Counted from the first letter of the stretch, positions 1-6,798 are shown. The stretch: DNA of 10,801 nucleotides from Chloroflexota bacterium (GCA_019348515.1 JAHWJF010000068.1:1-10801), one strand, 5' to 3'. The notes: generated from the sequence alone by a model not told the origin. Program-made: numbers and translations.

Positions 1-731
1 GTGACGATGCCGTAGGCGTCCGTCGTCGAGCCGAAACTGATCAGGATCAGCGAGGTCAGGTCGAGGGTTCCGGCTAGCGCCACCGCCGGCGCGTAGTGGC
101 CCGGCCAGGCGAGTCGCCGTGGGCCGAGCAGGGCCAGGGCAACCTGCACTCCGAACCCACTGCATCGCACCGCGCCAGCGGTCCAGAGTGCACCCCAGCC
201 GCTGGCCGGCGGTGCAAAATCGATGAGGATGAAGAACGCGCCGAACGCCACCGCGGCGCCAATAGCCAGCGCAATGGCCCGCCGATCCGTCGAGATTCGC
301 GTATCCGGCGGATCGCCGCGAACTGGTGTCGGCCGCAGCGAAGCCAGCAGAATCCCACTGATGATCGCTATGAGGCCGGTGGCCACGGGGAGGGTTGGGG
401 TCTCGCCGGAGGCGATGGCATAGATCACAGGGAAGACGATGGCACAGGCGGTGATCGGCGCGACCAGGGAGATGGCGCCGGCGGCCATCGACCGATAGAA
501 GAGTACCGTGCCGGCCCCGCCGGCGAGCCCCGCGATCAGTCCGGCTGGGATCTGCCCTGGATCGAGTGCGGGGCGGAGGAGCAGGAGCAGCAGCGCGCAC
601 CACGCCGCGCCGGTCGCTTGCGACCAGAAGCCGACGATGAGCGGCGTCAGGCGGCGGGCGCTGATACCGGCGACGATGTTGGAAAAGCCGATACAGGTTG
701 CCGCACTCAGTCCGAGAACGACCGGCAGCAC
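1..731 (-). CDS. EamA/DMT-family transporter, 3' end cut by window edge
   Basis: Minus-strand reading frame of 243 codons open to the left edge, so the C-terminus is missing. The translation is strongly hydrophobic and has the two-repeat layout of the drug/metabolite transporter (EamA) superfamily. The N-terminal repeat contains NIVAGISARRLTPLIVGFWSQ (about residues 18-38) and AGLAGGAGTVLFYRSMAAG (67-85), followed by SLVAPITACAIVFPVIYAIASGE (88-110), a typical pattern for these exporters. A polar loop at about 132-150 joins the second repeat, which is still open at residue 243 (STTDAYGIV). Family members are about 280-300 residues, so roughly 40-55 are lost. Substrate cannot be told. The start is taken as GTG at 731 because a TAG stop lies immediately upstream in frame (734-732). 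There is no clear Shine-Dalgarno sequence, so the true 5' end is uncertain and may be disturbed by the adjacent repeat. Frame and family are seen in the sequence; export of a small metabolite is family knowledge. Confidence 0.85.
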   Translation of the reverse strand, partial: MLPVVLGLSAATCIGFSNIVAGISARRLTPLIVGFWSQATGAAWCALLLLLLRPALDPGQIPAGLIAGLAGGAGTVLFYRSMAAGAISLVAPITACAIVFPVIYAIASGETPTLPVATGLIAIISGILLASLRPTPVRGDPPDTRISTDRRAIALAIGAAVAFGAFFILIDFAPPASGWGALWTAGAVRCSGFGVQVALALLGPRRLAWPGHYAPAVALAGTLDLTSLILISFGSTTDAYGIV

Positions 732-743
732 CTACAGCGCCGT

Positions 744-755
744 CACAACGTTGTG
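744..755. promoter_or_regulatory. 12-bp perfect palindrome upstream of the EamA gene
   Basis: CACAACGTTGTG is a perfect palindrome lying 12 bp upstream of the GTG start of the minus-strand transporter and touching the left end of the repeat element. It could be an operator for the transporter gene or an accident of the repeat junction. Only the symmetry is seen. Confidence 0.3.
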
Positions 756-852
756 TCATTCCGAGGAACGAGGAATCTCGTCCTCAGAACGCGTACTGGC
801 GCGGTGTAACCAGATGCTGCAAAGGCAAGTTCGCGGGCATCTAGCATGACAC
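753..852. repeat. ~100-bp dispersed repeat with inverted ends (MITE/REP-like)
   Basis: The stretch begins GTGTCAT (753-759) and ends ATGACAC (846-852), a 7-bp terminal inverted repeat. The left arm continues TCCGAGGAACGAGGAATCTC (760-779). From memory, similar TGTCATTCCGAG...GAATCTC sequences recur as short non-coding repeats in Chloroflexota and some other high-GC genomes; I could not search for this. An inner inverted pair AGATGC (812-817) and GCATCT (837-842) could form a hairpin. A related right end, CTAGC(T)ATGACA, recurs at 2743-2754 in this window. It encodes nothing convincing. It sits between two minus-strand genes, where it could act as a transcript-stabilising or terminating structure, or be only a mobile relic. 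Confidence 0.55.
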
Positions 853-884
853 GCCGTTCACAGAGCCAAACCGGATCGTATCTC

Positions 885-1226
885 TCAGGATTCGACCCCC
901 ACTGGCACGGTGACATCAGAGTGGGTCAGGCGTCCCATTTGGGCCAGGGCGTCCCGGATCTGCTGCACGGTCTCGTCGTACTTGTTCTCGGAGAGCGCGC
1001 GGATATCCCATGCCATCAGGTCGATGTAGGGCCGCAACATCGCGGTCAGCTCGCGCACGTCGTCAGTTTCGACGATGAGAAACCCGGCGCCGCCACCGGC
1101 GAAGTCGTACCAGCCGCGGATCAGTTCCTGCGCGTTCGACCCGCGCTCGTGTTGATGGATGACCCGCTCCCAGACTTCCTCGGGGCGCGTCTTGGGGAAC
1201 CAGGTGTACGCACAGTAGAAGTGCAT
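885..1226 (-). CDS. DUF3303-like small protein
   Basis: A 113-residue protein beginning MHFYCAYTWFPKTRPEEVW. It resembles DUF3303, a small ferredoxin-like (dimeric alpha-beta barrel type) family. It has an N-terminal beta strand with aromatic residues (1-11), then a helix (about 15-28). Next comes the stretch ELIRGWYDFAGGGAGFLIVE (about 34-53), corresponding to the family's 'GRWHS..GGG.GFLLVE' core. After that are DDVRELTAML (55-64) and a strand YIDLMAWDIRAL (67-78). Family function is unknown. The ATG at 1226 is chosen because AGGAGG (1239-1234) lies 6 nt before it. An in-frame extension to 1412 is possible but would lack such a site and read into the divergent promoter region. A GC-rich hairpin (1242-1269) lies just upstream of the ribosome site. 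The gene is read away from the catabolic block, so any link to it is unproven. Confidence 0.72.
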   Translation of the reverse strand: MHFYCAYTWFPKTRPEEVWERVIHQHERGSNAQELIRGWYDFAGGGAGFLIVETDDVRELTAMLRPYIDLMAWDIRALSENKYDETVQQIRDALAQMGRLTHSDVTVPVGVES

Positions 1227-1396
1227 GGGGATCCTCCTCTCGCCGGGACCGTGTCGTGCCGGCCCCGGCATGGTAGGGGAGGCATTATGCGCGTGCCAGC
1301 CCTGAATGAGATTGTGTGTCGAGATCCTTCTTGCAGGCTCGGCAACATCCTCACTAGGATCATGCACGGGCTGCGATTGCGTCGTACAGTACGGGT
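1227..1396. promoter_or_regulatory. divergent intergenic region with candidate promoter elements
   Basis: This 170-bp gap separates two divergent genes and should hold promoters for both. For the rightward block, TTGCAG (1331-1336) and TAGGAT (1355-1360), 18 bp apart, are a weak -35/-10 pair. ATCCT-N4-AGGAT (1347-1360) overlaps that -10 as a small inverted repeat. A second small palindrome, CGTAC-A-GTACG (1383-1393), abuts the aminotransferase start. All of these are pattern matches by eye; none is strong. Confidence 0.3.
1242..1269 (-). promoter_or_regulatory. GC-rich hairpin in the DUF3303 leader
   Basis: GCCGGGACC (1242-1250) and GGCCCCGGC (1261-1269) form a 9-bp stem with one mismatch and a 10-nt loop. 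It lies just upstream of the AGGAGG ribosome site (1234-1239) of the minus-strand DUF3303-like gene, so it would be in the mRNA leader if transcription starts further upstream. Possible roles are mRNA stability or translational control. Confidence 0.35.
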
Positions 1397-2719
1397 ATGA
1401 GCGAGACAACACTTACCCAACCTGACCAACTCTTCGCGGATGCCCAGGCGGTGCTGGCCGGAGGCGTCTCGGCCTCGATGCGGCTGCATCCCTATCTGGG
1501 GCGGCCGCTCTACGTCGATCGCGGCGAGGGGCCGTACCTCTACGGGATCGACGGTAAGCGCTACATCGACTTCAACATGGCGAATGGCGCGGCCCTGCTC
1601 GGGCATGACCACCCGGCCGTGAAGCGGGCCGTGCTGGAGGGCGTCGCGCGAGGGATCATCACCGCCGCCGAGACGCCGTTCCACGCGCGGCTGGCGGCGC
1701 GGATGGTCGAGATCATCCCGGCCGCGGAGCGCGTCCGCTTCTCCAGCGTCGGCAGCGAGGTGACGCTCGTCGCGCTGCGCATCGCCCGCCACGCCACCGG
1801 CCGCACCACGTACCTGAAGTTCGACGGCCACTTCCATGGGCTGAGCGAACCGTGGCTCTACCGGCGCGCTGACCCGCGCGATGCATCAAGCCCCGTCGTG
1901 CCCTCCTCCGGCGGGGTCCCGGCCTCCGGCGCGGACGACGTGGTGATGGTCCCCTGGAACGACGTCGCGGCCTTCGACGCGGCGATCACCCGCCATGGGG
2001 AGGCGTTGGCGGCCGTCTTCTGCGAACCGATCCACTACAACGCCGGCTGCATCCCGCCGGCGCCGGGGTTCCTGGAGCTGGTGCGGGCGCGATGCCGCGA
2101 GCGGGGCATCATCTTCGTCATGGACGAGGTGCTGTCCGGGTTCCGGACCCATCTCGGTGGGGTGCAAGCGCAGTACGGCGTCACCCCGGACCTGACCACC
2201 CACGCCAAGGCGCTGGCCAATGGGTTGCCGCTGGCCTCCGTCTCGGGACGGGAGGACCTGATGCTGGCCCTGGCCCCGACCGGCCCGGTTGCCCACAGCG
2301 GGACGTACTCCGGTCATCTCCTCAGCGTCCTGGCCGCCCTCGCCACCCTCGAGGAGCTGAGCCACCCCGGCCTCTATGACCGCCTCAATGCCACGGCCGA
2401 GACGTTCTATCGTGACTTGCAAGGCGTTTTCGACCGGGCGGGGATCCCGGCGCGGGTGCAGGGGATGGGTGCCCGCTTCGGCATCTACTTCGGCATCACC
2501 GATCCGGTGCGGACCTGGTCGGACGCGCTCGACCACGACCACGAGCGCAACCGCCGCTTTGCGGCGGGGTGCTTCGCGCGCGGCGTCTATTTCCACGGCT
2601 ACACGCGGCAGGGACCACCGGGGCACGCCGGCTTCTCGCTGGCCCACTCCGACGAGGACTTCGCCGAAACGCTCAGCGTTATCGAGACGGTGACAAAGGA
2701 GCTGCGCCGAGACGCGTAG
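1397..2719 (+). CDS. class III (HemL-like) PLP-dependent aminotransferase
   Basis: A 440-residue fold-type I PLP enzyme of aminotransferase class III, closest in style to glutamate-1-semialdehyde aminomutase. Visible marks: the N-terminal AVLAGGVSASMRL (18-30), the strand YLYGIDGKRYIDFN (47-60), the phosphate-binding VGSEVT (118-123), GHFHG (144-148) where the cofactor ring stacks, CEP (209-211), the cofactor-binding Asp243 in FVMDEVLSGFR, and the Schiff-base Lys271 in HAKALANGLPL. The length is normal. Several HemL positions diverge (HAKALANG rather than the usual LGKIIGGG type), and the gene heads a transport/catabolic block rather than a tetrapyrrole cluster. A role in removing or moving an amino group on a catabolic substrate is therefore more likely than heme synthesis (inference). 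It may also be an omega- or beta-amino acid aminotransferase. The ATG has no good Shine-Dalgarno sequence; TACAGT lies 6 nt upstream, so a leaderless mRNA is possible. The next gene follows after 56 bp. Confidence 0.88.
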   Translation: MSETTLTQPDQLFADAQAVLAGGVSASMRLHPYLGRPLYVDRGEGPYLYGIDGKRYIDFNMANGAALLGHDHPAVKRAVLEGVARGIITAAETPFHARLAARMVEIIPAAERVRFSSVGSEVTLVALRIARHATGRTTYLKFDGHFHGLSEPWLYRRADPRDASSPVVPSSGGVPASGADDVVMVPWNDVAAFDAAITRHGEALAAVFCEPIHYNAGCIPPAPGFLELVRARCRERGIIFVMDEVLSGFRTHLGGVQAQYGVTPDLTTHAKALANGLPLASVSGREDLMLALAPTGPVAHSGTYSGHLLSVLAALATLEELSHPGLYDRLNATAETFYRDLQGVFDRAGIPARVQGMGARFGIYFGITDPVRTWSDALDHDHERNRRFAAGCFARGVYFHGYTRQGPPGHAGFSLAHSDEDFAETLSVIETVTKELRRDA

Positions 2720-2724
2720 GCAGT

Positions 2725-2754
2725 GCGGCGAAACGAAGGCCGCTAGCTATGACA
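2725..2754. repeat. partial copy of the dispersed repeat (right half)
   Basis: The gap between the aminotransferase and the next gene contains GCGGC-N9-GCCGC (2725-2743), then CTAGCTATGACA (2743-2754), which matches the right end of the 753-852 element (CTAGCATGACA at 841-851) with one inserted base. It looks like a half-unit or decayed copy. No left end was found inside the aminotransferase gene. A small hairpin is possible. Confidence 0.4.
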
Positions 2755-2775
2755 GGGCGCGGATGGAGACTCGGG

Positions 2776-4005
2776 ATGAGCATGTCGGACTGGCAAACAA
2801 CCATGTGGCTCTATCCATGGGATGCCGTCGACGAGGGTGTTCCCGAGGTGCTGGAGGCGATCAGCGGCCGCGCCGGAGTGGATGGCATCGCGCTCTCGGT
2901 TGCCTACCACAGCGGGATGTTTCTGCTCCCCCACAATCCGCGGCGCAAGCTGTACTTCCCGGCTCCGAGCGTCTACTTCCAACCTGACCCGGCTCGCTAT
3001 GCGGACTTGACGATCCAGCCCATCGTCAATGACCTCGCCGCGACCGGTGTCATTGAGTCTGCACGCGCAGAGACGGCTGCCCGGGGCATGCGGCTGGTGG
3101 CCTGGGTGGTCTGCCTGCACAACACGGGTATCGGGACGGCCTACCCCAATGCGAGCAACGTCAATGCATTCGGCGATCGCCACGTGCCGCATCTCTGTCC
3201 TGCTAACCCGGATGTGCGCGCCTACCTGCGAGCCATGCTCGGTGACCTCGCAGCCCGGGACTTCGATGCGATCGTCGTCGAGTCGCTGGAGTACATGCCC
3301 TTTGCACACGGCTATCACCATGAAGTCATCGGCCTCCCCTTGACGCCCTATGTGCGCCACCTCCTTGCACTCTGTTTCTGCGAGCACTGCTTGGATGCCG
3401 CACGAGGTGAGGGAGTCGATGGCGAGGCGGTGCGCGCCTTCGCCCGCGAGGAGCTAGAGGAAGTCTTTGCCGGGGATGACGCCGGTGGCCGCCCTGAAGT
3501 CGATTGGCCAACCGTTCGCACGCTTGCGGATGGCGAGATGGGTGCCTACCACGATACACGAATCCAGGTCGTGACAAGTCTCTTCGCCGAGATCCGCGAT
3601 ACCTGGCCAGCCGCTGATGGTCCACGTCTGGAGTTGTGCGACTTCGCCCCGCTTTGGCCGCTCGGTTGGGACGGAACCGCGCTGCAGAGTGGGCTCGACC
3701 TCAAAGCGGTCGCGCCCTTTATCGATACCGCCTACCCCTGCCCGTACTTCACCGATCCGGCGACGATTGCGGCAAAGGTGCGCGAGTACCGGGCGAAAGC
3801 ACCTTCGGCGTGGGCCGTGCGACCAATCATGCGGGCGATTCCGCCCCAGATCCTGAGCCAGGAGGCGATGCGGGAGCAGATGCTCGCATGCGACCCTGGC
3901 ACGATCGACGGGTACGGTTTCTACAACTACGGCTTCATGCGGCTACCGACCCTCGATTGGATCCGTACTGGTCTGGACGCGGCCAGCACCGCGCGGAGGG
4001 CATGA
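2776..4005 (+). CDS. TIM-barrel / glycoside-hydrolase-like protein of unknown function
   Basis: A 409-residue protein that I cannot assign to a named family. The pattern of short hydrophobic strands followed by helices suggests a (beta/alpha)8 barrel like uncharacterised glycoside-hydrolase relatives. Examples are GIALSVAYH (37-45), LVAWVVCLHN (107-116), AIVVESLEYMPF (165-176), LELCDFAP (285-292) and a final GYGFYNYGF (379-387). Glu169 at a strand end is a possible acid catalyst. CFCEHC (200-205) lies in a Cys-rich turn of a kind seen in some barrel hydrolases ('CxCxxC...F/A'), possibly a metal or structural site. No signal peptide is visible, so it is probably cytoplasmic. The start is ATG 2776 because GGAG (2765-2768) lies 7 nt upstream; ATG 2782 is an alternative. 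The open frame continues upstream to 2569 but overlaps the aminotransferase. The stop overlaps the next gene's start by one base, so translation is coupled. A sugar-processing or isomerase-like role is only inference. Confidence 0.75.
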   Translation: MSMSDWQTTMWLYPWDAVDEGVPEVLEAISGRAGVDGIALSVAYHSGMFLLPHNPRRKLYFPAPSVYFQPDPARYADLTIQPIVNDLAATGVIESARAETAARGMRLVAWVVCLHNTGIGTAYPNASNVNAFGDRHVPHLCPANPDVRAYLRAMLGDLAARDFDAIVVESLEYMPFAHGYHHEVIGLPLTPYVRHLLALCFCEHCLDAARGEGVDGEAVRAFAREELEEVFAGDDAGGRPEVDWPTVRTLADGEMGAYHDTRIQVVTSLFAEIRDTWPAADGPRLELCDFAPLWPLGWDGTALQSGLDLKAVAPFIDTAYPCPYFTDPATIAAKVREYRAKAPSAWAVRPIMRAIPPQILSQEAMREQMLACDPGTIDGYGFYNYGFMRLPTLDWIRTGLDAASTARRA

Positions 4006-5282
4006 TGCCGATGGCAGTCCCTCGCGCGGATCAAGTGCTCGCGTATCTTGAGGCCCGGCGGCAGGAGATTATCGACTTCACGGCTGCGCTCGTCGCCACC
4101 CCGAGCATGAATCCTCCAGGTAATGAGCGCGCCGTCGCCGACCTCCTCCAGGAGCGCGCCGCCTGCCTCGGGTTGCCGCCGGCAGAGGTCATCAGTGCCG
4201 AGCCTCACCGCCCGAATCTTCTATTTCGCCTGCGGGGGCAGACAGGGCGACCAGTTCTTCTCATGAACGGCCACATGGATACCAAGCCGGTGACCGCCGC
4301 GGATAGGCCGCTCTGGGAGACCGACCCCCTGCAACCAATAGTGCGTGACGGCCGCCTGTATGGGCTTGGAAGCACCGACATGAAAGGTGGACTTGCCGCG
4401 ATTACCTACGCCGCCGGTGCTTTGGCGGCGGTGACACCACCACTTGCCGGAGACCTCCTCCTTGCCTTTGTCGCGGATGAAGAGGCCACGACACGGCTTG
4501 GCGCGTCCTATCTTGTCGATCACCACCCGATCACGGCGGACGACGGTCTGATCGCCGAGCCGAACGGGATCCAGCAGGAGTTCGAGTTTCTGCCGCTGAT
4601 CTGCCGCGGCTCGGCCTTCTTCAAAGTCAAGGTCTTTGGCACGCAAACGCACGCCAGCATCTCTGACCAGGTGCCGGCCGTTAACGCGAGCGTCAAGATG
4701 GCCTGGGTATTGTGGCGATTGGCCCGTGACCTCGAACTCGAGTACGAGCCTCATCCGCTCGCGCCGGGAGGGCCGACCGTGACCCCCGGCGTCCTGGTGA
4801 GCGGTGGAATCAACTTCGGGGTCCATCCGGGGTACGCCGAATTCGCGACCGACGTTCGCATTCCGCCGGGGATGACGCCGGAAGGGGTTGCTGACCAGGT
4901 AAGGACGTTCCTGGACACTCTGGAGGCCGAGGATCCTGAGTTGAAAACGGAGGTCGAATTGGTTGGTGGCTCGCCCGCCTATGAAGTGGACAGCGAGCGG
5001 CCATTCGTGCGTGCGCTGCTCGATGCCGGCGAGCACGTGCTCGGGCGCCGGTTGCCGTTCGGTGTCTTCCCCGCCTACACCGATGGCCATCAGTTCGCCC
5101 GGCGGGGTGTCACCACCGTCCCGGCGTTCGGACCTGGATTGCTCACTCTGGCACACGGGCCGAATGAGTGGGTGTCGGTCGAGGGCATCATGCAGGCAAC
5201 GCAGTTCTACGCCCTGGCCACCCTTGCATACCTTGGGTCTTCCGTCGCTACGCCCGACACGGGCGCGGCTGAGAATCGTTGA
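4005..5282 (+). CDS. M20-family metallopeptidase / amidohydrolase (ArgE/DapE type)
   Basis: A 425-residue di-zinc amidohydrolase of family M20, the group with acetylornithine deacetylase, succinyl-diaminopimelate desuccinylase and carboxypeptidase G2. All expected catalytic residues are present: His90 and catalytic Asp92 in NGHMDT, bridging Asp125 in GSTDMKGG, general base Glu159 and metal ligand Glu160 in ADEEAT, Glu185 in AEPNG, and His384 in AHGPNE. The lid/dimer domain (about 200-320) contains FGTQTHAS with His216. It should hydrolyse an amide or peptide bond in the cytoplasm, here plausibly deacylating an imported compound (inference). Three in-frame ATGs (4002, 4005, 4011) follow GGAGG (3995-3999); 4005 gives the best spacing (5 nt) and a TGATG overlap with the previous stop. 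The last ~15 residues are polar and probably disordered. A 184-bp gap follows. Confidence 0.9.
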   Translation: MPMAVPRADQVLAYLEARRQEIIDFTAALVATPSMNPPGNERAVADLLQERAACLGLPPAEVISAEPHRPNLLFRLRGQTGRPVLLMNGHMDTKPVTAADRPLWETDPLQPIVRDGRLYGLGSTDMKGGLAAITYAAGALAAVTPPLAGDLLLAFVADEEATTRLGASYLVDHHPITADDGLIAEPNGIQQEFEFLPLICRGSAFFKVKVFGTQTHASISDQVPAVNASVKMAWVLWRLARDLELEYEPHPLAPGGPTVTPGVLVSGGINFGVHPGYAEFATDVRIPPGMTPEGVADQVRTFLDTLEAEDPELKTEVELVGGSPAYEVDSERPFVRALLDAGEHVLGRRLPFGVFPAYTDGHQFARRGVTTVPAFGPGLLTLAHGPNEWVSVEGIMQATQFYALATLAYLGSSVATPDTGAAENR

Positions 5283-5466
5283 AAGGAACGCTCTTGCCTT
5301 CGGGATTCGAATGCCAATCCTTGGTTGGCTCCCACGGGTTCGCCGAGATGCGATCGCCACCGATTGCGACGTGCCAGGGTGGAACCAGGTTGTGCGCACT
5401 GGCGCGCAAAATGCTGTCATGGTCCATTGATGGATTGCCGGTTGAATTCAACCCAAGGAGGGTGTG
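5283..5466 (+). promoter_or_regulatory. palindrome-rich intergenic region, candidate internal promoter/operator
   Basis: This is the longest gap inside the plus-strand block. It holds TTGTGCGC-ACTG-GCGCGCAA (5390-5409, 8-bp arms with one wobble), the short CCAT-TG-ATGG (5424-5433), and a perfect 14-bp palindrome directly in front of the ribosome site. No gene is apparent. No convincing -35/-10 pair was found by eye. The density of symmetrical sites suggests separate control of the transporter genes by a dimeric regulator. Confidence 0.4.
5440..5453. promoter_or_regulatory. 14-bp perfect palindrome, candidate operator
   Basis: GGTTGAATTCAACC is fully self-complementary and ends one base before the AAGGAGG ribosome site (5455-5461) of the binding-protein gene. 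Placement and symmetry suit a repressor dimer site or a small leader structure. It lacks the central CG typical of many LacI-family operators, so the regulator family cannot be named. Confidence 0.45.
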
Positions 5467-6798
5467 ATGCATTTTGGCAGTGGGTATTCGCGATCGACAC
5501 GGCGAGAAATACTGAAGCGCGGGGCCACGTTCGCTGCGGGCATGGGTGCCGCGTCGGCAATGGCCTCCCTGCCCATGGTGCAGAGCGCGATGGGACAGGA
5601 GGCTGGTCCCAGCCTGCTGATCGGCTCGCATATGGATCCAATTAAGCAACTGGTCACGATGTACGCCGAGGAGCGTGGGATCTCGCCTTCGGTCGAGGAG
5701 ATCACGACCCCCGACCTGCAGAACAAACTGACGAGTGCCTTCCTGGCGCGCCGCGCGCCATGGGACACGGTCTTCTTGACCGCAGAGCTGATCGCCAGCG
5801 TCGCTAGCAATAACTGGCTGAAGCCGGTCGATGGCTTCGTTGAGGAACAGGTGCGCAACGGCGGTCAGGGCGAACTCCTGGAGCGGGGCATGGGGGCGGC
5901 ACTGTACGAGGGGCAGACCTACGGTGTCCCCTGGGCGATGGGAGGCCCAATTCTGCATTGGAACAAGCAGCTCCTGTCTGAGTTCGAACTCGACCCCGAA
6001 GCTCCTACTACCTGGTATGAGACCCCGAACTCCTGGCAGACCTTGGTGGAGTACGCGACGGAGATGACCGGGACCCACAACGGGGAGCAGATTTATGGCT
6101 TCACCGACGCGTGGGCTGGGGATCATGTGCTCTACCTCTTTGGCTCCCTCCTTCAGGCGAACGGCGGTCGCTGGCTCGACGACGAACTGCAACCAGTGAT
6201 GAACTCCGAGGCGGGTGTCGCGGCGCTCCAGTTCATCTCTGACTTGCTGCATGTCCATAAGTGTATTGATCCTGCCGCCATTACCTACACCTGGGTCTTC
6301 GATGCCTCGCCGGCCTACTTCGACGGCAAGCGCGGCTTCTTTCTCTCATGGCCTTTTATCGCGGGGATCGCCAACGATCCCGAGAGCTCGAAGATCGCCG
6401 GACAGAGTGGGTTCGCCCCGAATCCGGCCATGGAGACGACCGCCACCGTCGACGGATCCGAATTCTTCGGTCTGCCCGCGTTCACCGACAACGATGAGGC
6501 GGCCTACGACTTCCTCGAGTTCGTCGTCTCGAGGGAGGGCATGCGGGTCATCGCCGAGGGTGGCTGGGCTGGGATCTACAGCGATGTCATGCAGGAACCG
6601 GACATCCTGGAGCAGTTTCCGTTCTATTCCGCGGTCGCAACGTCGTACGAATATCCGGTCGACGGTGGCTGGTCGCCAGATCGCACGACCTGGATCCAGA
6701 TCCTGCAAACCGAAGTTCACGAGACGCTGGCACAGAGGAAGACGGCGAAGGTGGCACTCGACGATGCGGTGCAGAAGATCATCGAGAGCCGAGCATAG
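5467..6798 (+). CDS. Tat-exported ABC transporter solute-binding protein (family 1, sugar type)
   Basis: A 443-residue extracellular binding protein of the type serving CUT1 carbohydrate ABC importers. The N-terminus shows a twin-arginine export signal, STRREILKRG (residues 10-19, Arg12-Arg13), then an Ala-rich hydrophobic stretch (20-36) ending around SAMGQEA. No lipobox Cys is seen, so it is either free or held by an uncleaved anchor. Mature-region hallmarks are YGVPW (152-156) followed by a strand and WNK (165-167), and the hinge-domain pattern of family 1 binding proteins. Length is typical. ATG 5467 is chosen because AAGGAGG (5455-5461) lies 5 nt upstream; GTG 5464 directly before it would leave only 2 nt. 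Two permease genes follow after a 132-bp gap with a large hairpin. Ligand is unknown: sugars, glycerol phosphates, polyols or amino-sugar derivatives are all within the family range. Confidence 0.9.
   Translation: MHFGSGYSRSTRREILKRGATFAAGMGAASAMASLPMVQSAMGQEAGPSLLIGSHMDPIKQLVTMYAEERGISPSVEEITTPDLQNKLTSAFLARRAPWDTVFLTAELIASVASNNWLKPVDGFVEEQVRNGGQGELLERGMGAALYEGQTYGVPWAMGGPILHWNKQLLSEFELDPEAPTTWYETPNSWQTLVEYATEMTGTHNGEQIYGFTDAWAGDHVLYLFGSLLQANGGRWLDDELQPVMNSEAGVAALQFISDLLHVHKCIDPAAITYTWVFDASPAYFDGKRGFFLSWPFIAGIANDPESSKIAGQSGFAPNPAMETTATVDGSEFFGLPAFTDNDEAAYDFLEFVVSREGMRVIAEGGWAGIYSDVMQEPDILEQFPFYSAVATSYEYPVDGGWSPDRTTWIQILQTEVHETLAQRKTAKVALDDAVQKIIESRA

Noticed and set aside
96..809. Long plus-strand open frame (237 codons) opposite the transporter
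   Set aside because: The product is rich in Arg/Gly/Gln/Glu with no fold-like pattern, while the minus strand encodes a clear EamA membrane protein; its end runs into the repeat element.
846..1400. Plus-strand open frame of 184 codons
   Set aside because: It starts inside the repeat end and lies antisense to the DUF3303-like gene, which has a good ribosome site and family-like sequence.
1121..2647. Two long minus-strand open frames opposite the aminotransferase (1121-1837 and 1886-2647)
   Set aside because: High-GC shadow frames; Arg-rich, low-complexity translations with no motifs, against an intact PLP enzyme on the other strand.
2569..2775. Upstream extension of the barrel-like protein
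   Set aside because: The frame is open but overlaps the aminotransferase 3' end and the partial repeat; the extra residues are Arg-rich and non-family-like, and a good ribosome site supports ATG 2776.
3636..4004. Upstream extension of the M20 gene
   Set aside because: It would overlap the barrel-like gene by hundreds of bases; GGAGG at 3995-3999 supports ATG 4005.
4221..5420. 399-codon minus-strand open frame opposite the M20 gene
   Set aside because: Despite its length, the translation is charged and shows no domain; the plus strand has every M20 catalytic residue.
5248..6258. 336-codon minus-strand open frame over the intergenic region and binding-protein gene
   Set aside because: Shadow of the binding-protein frame; it would erase the palindromic region and has no recognisable family.
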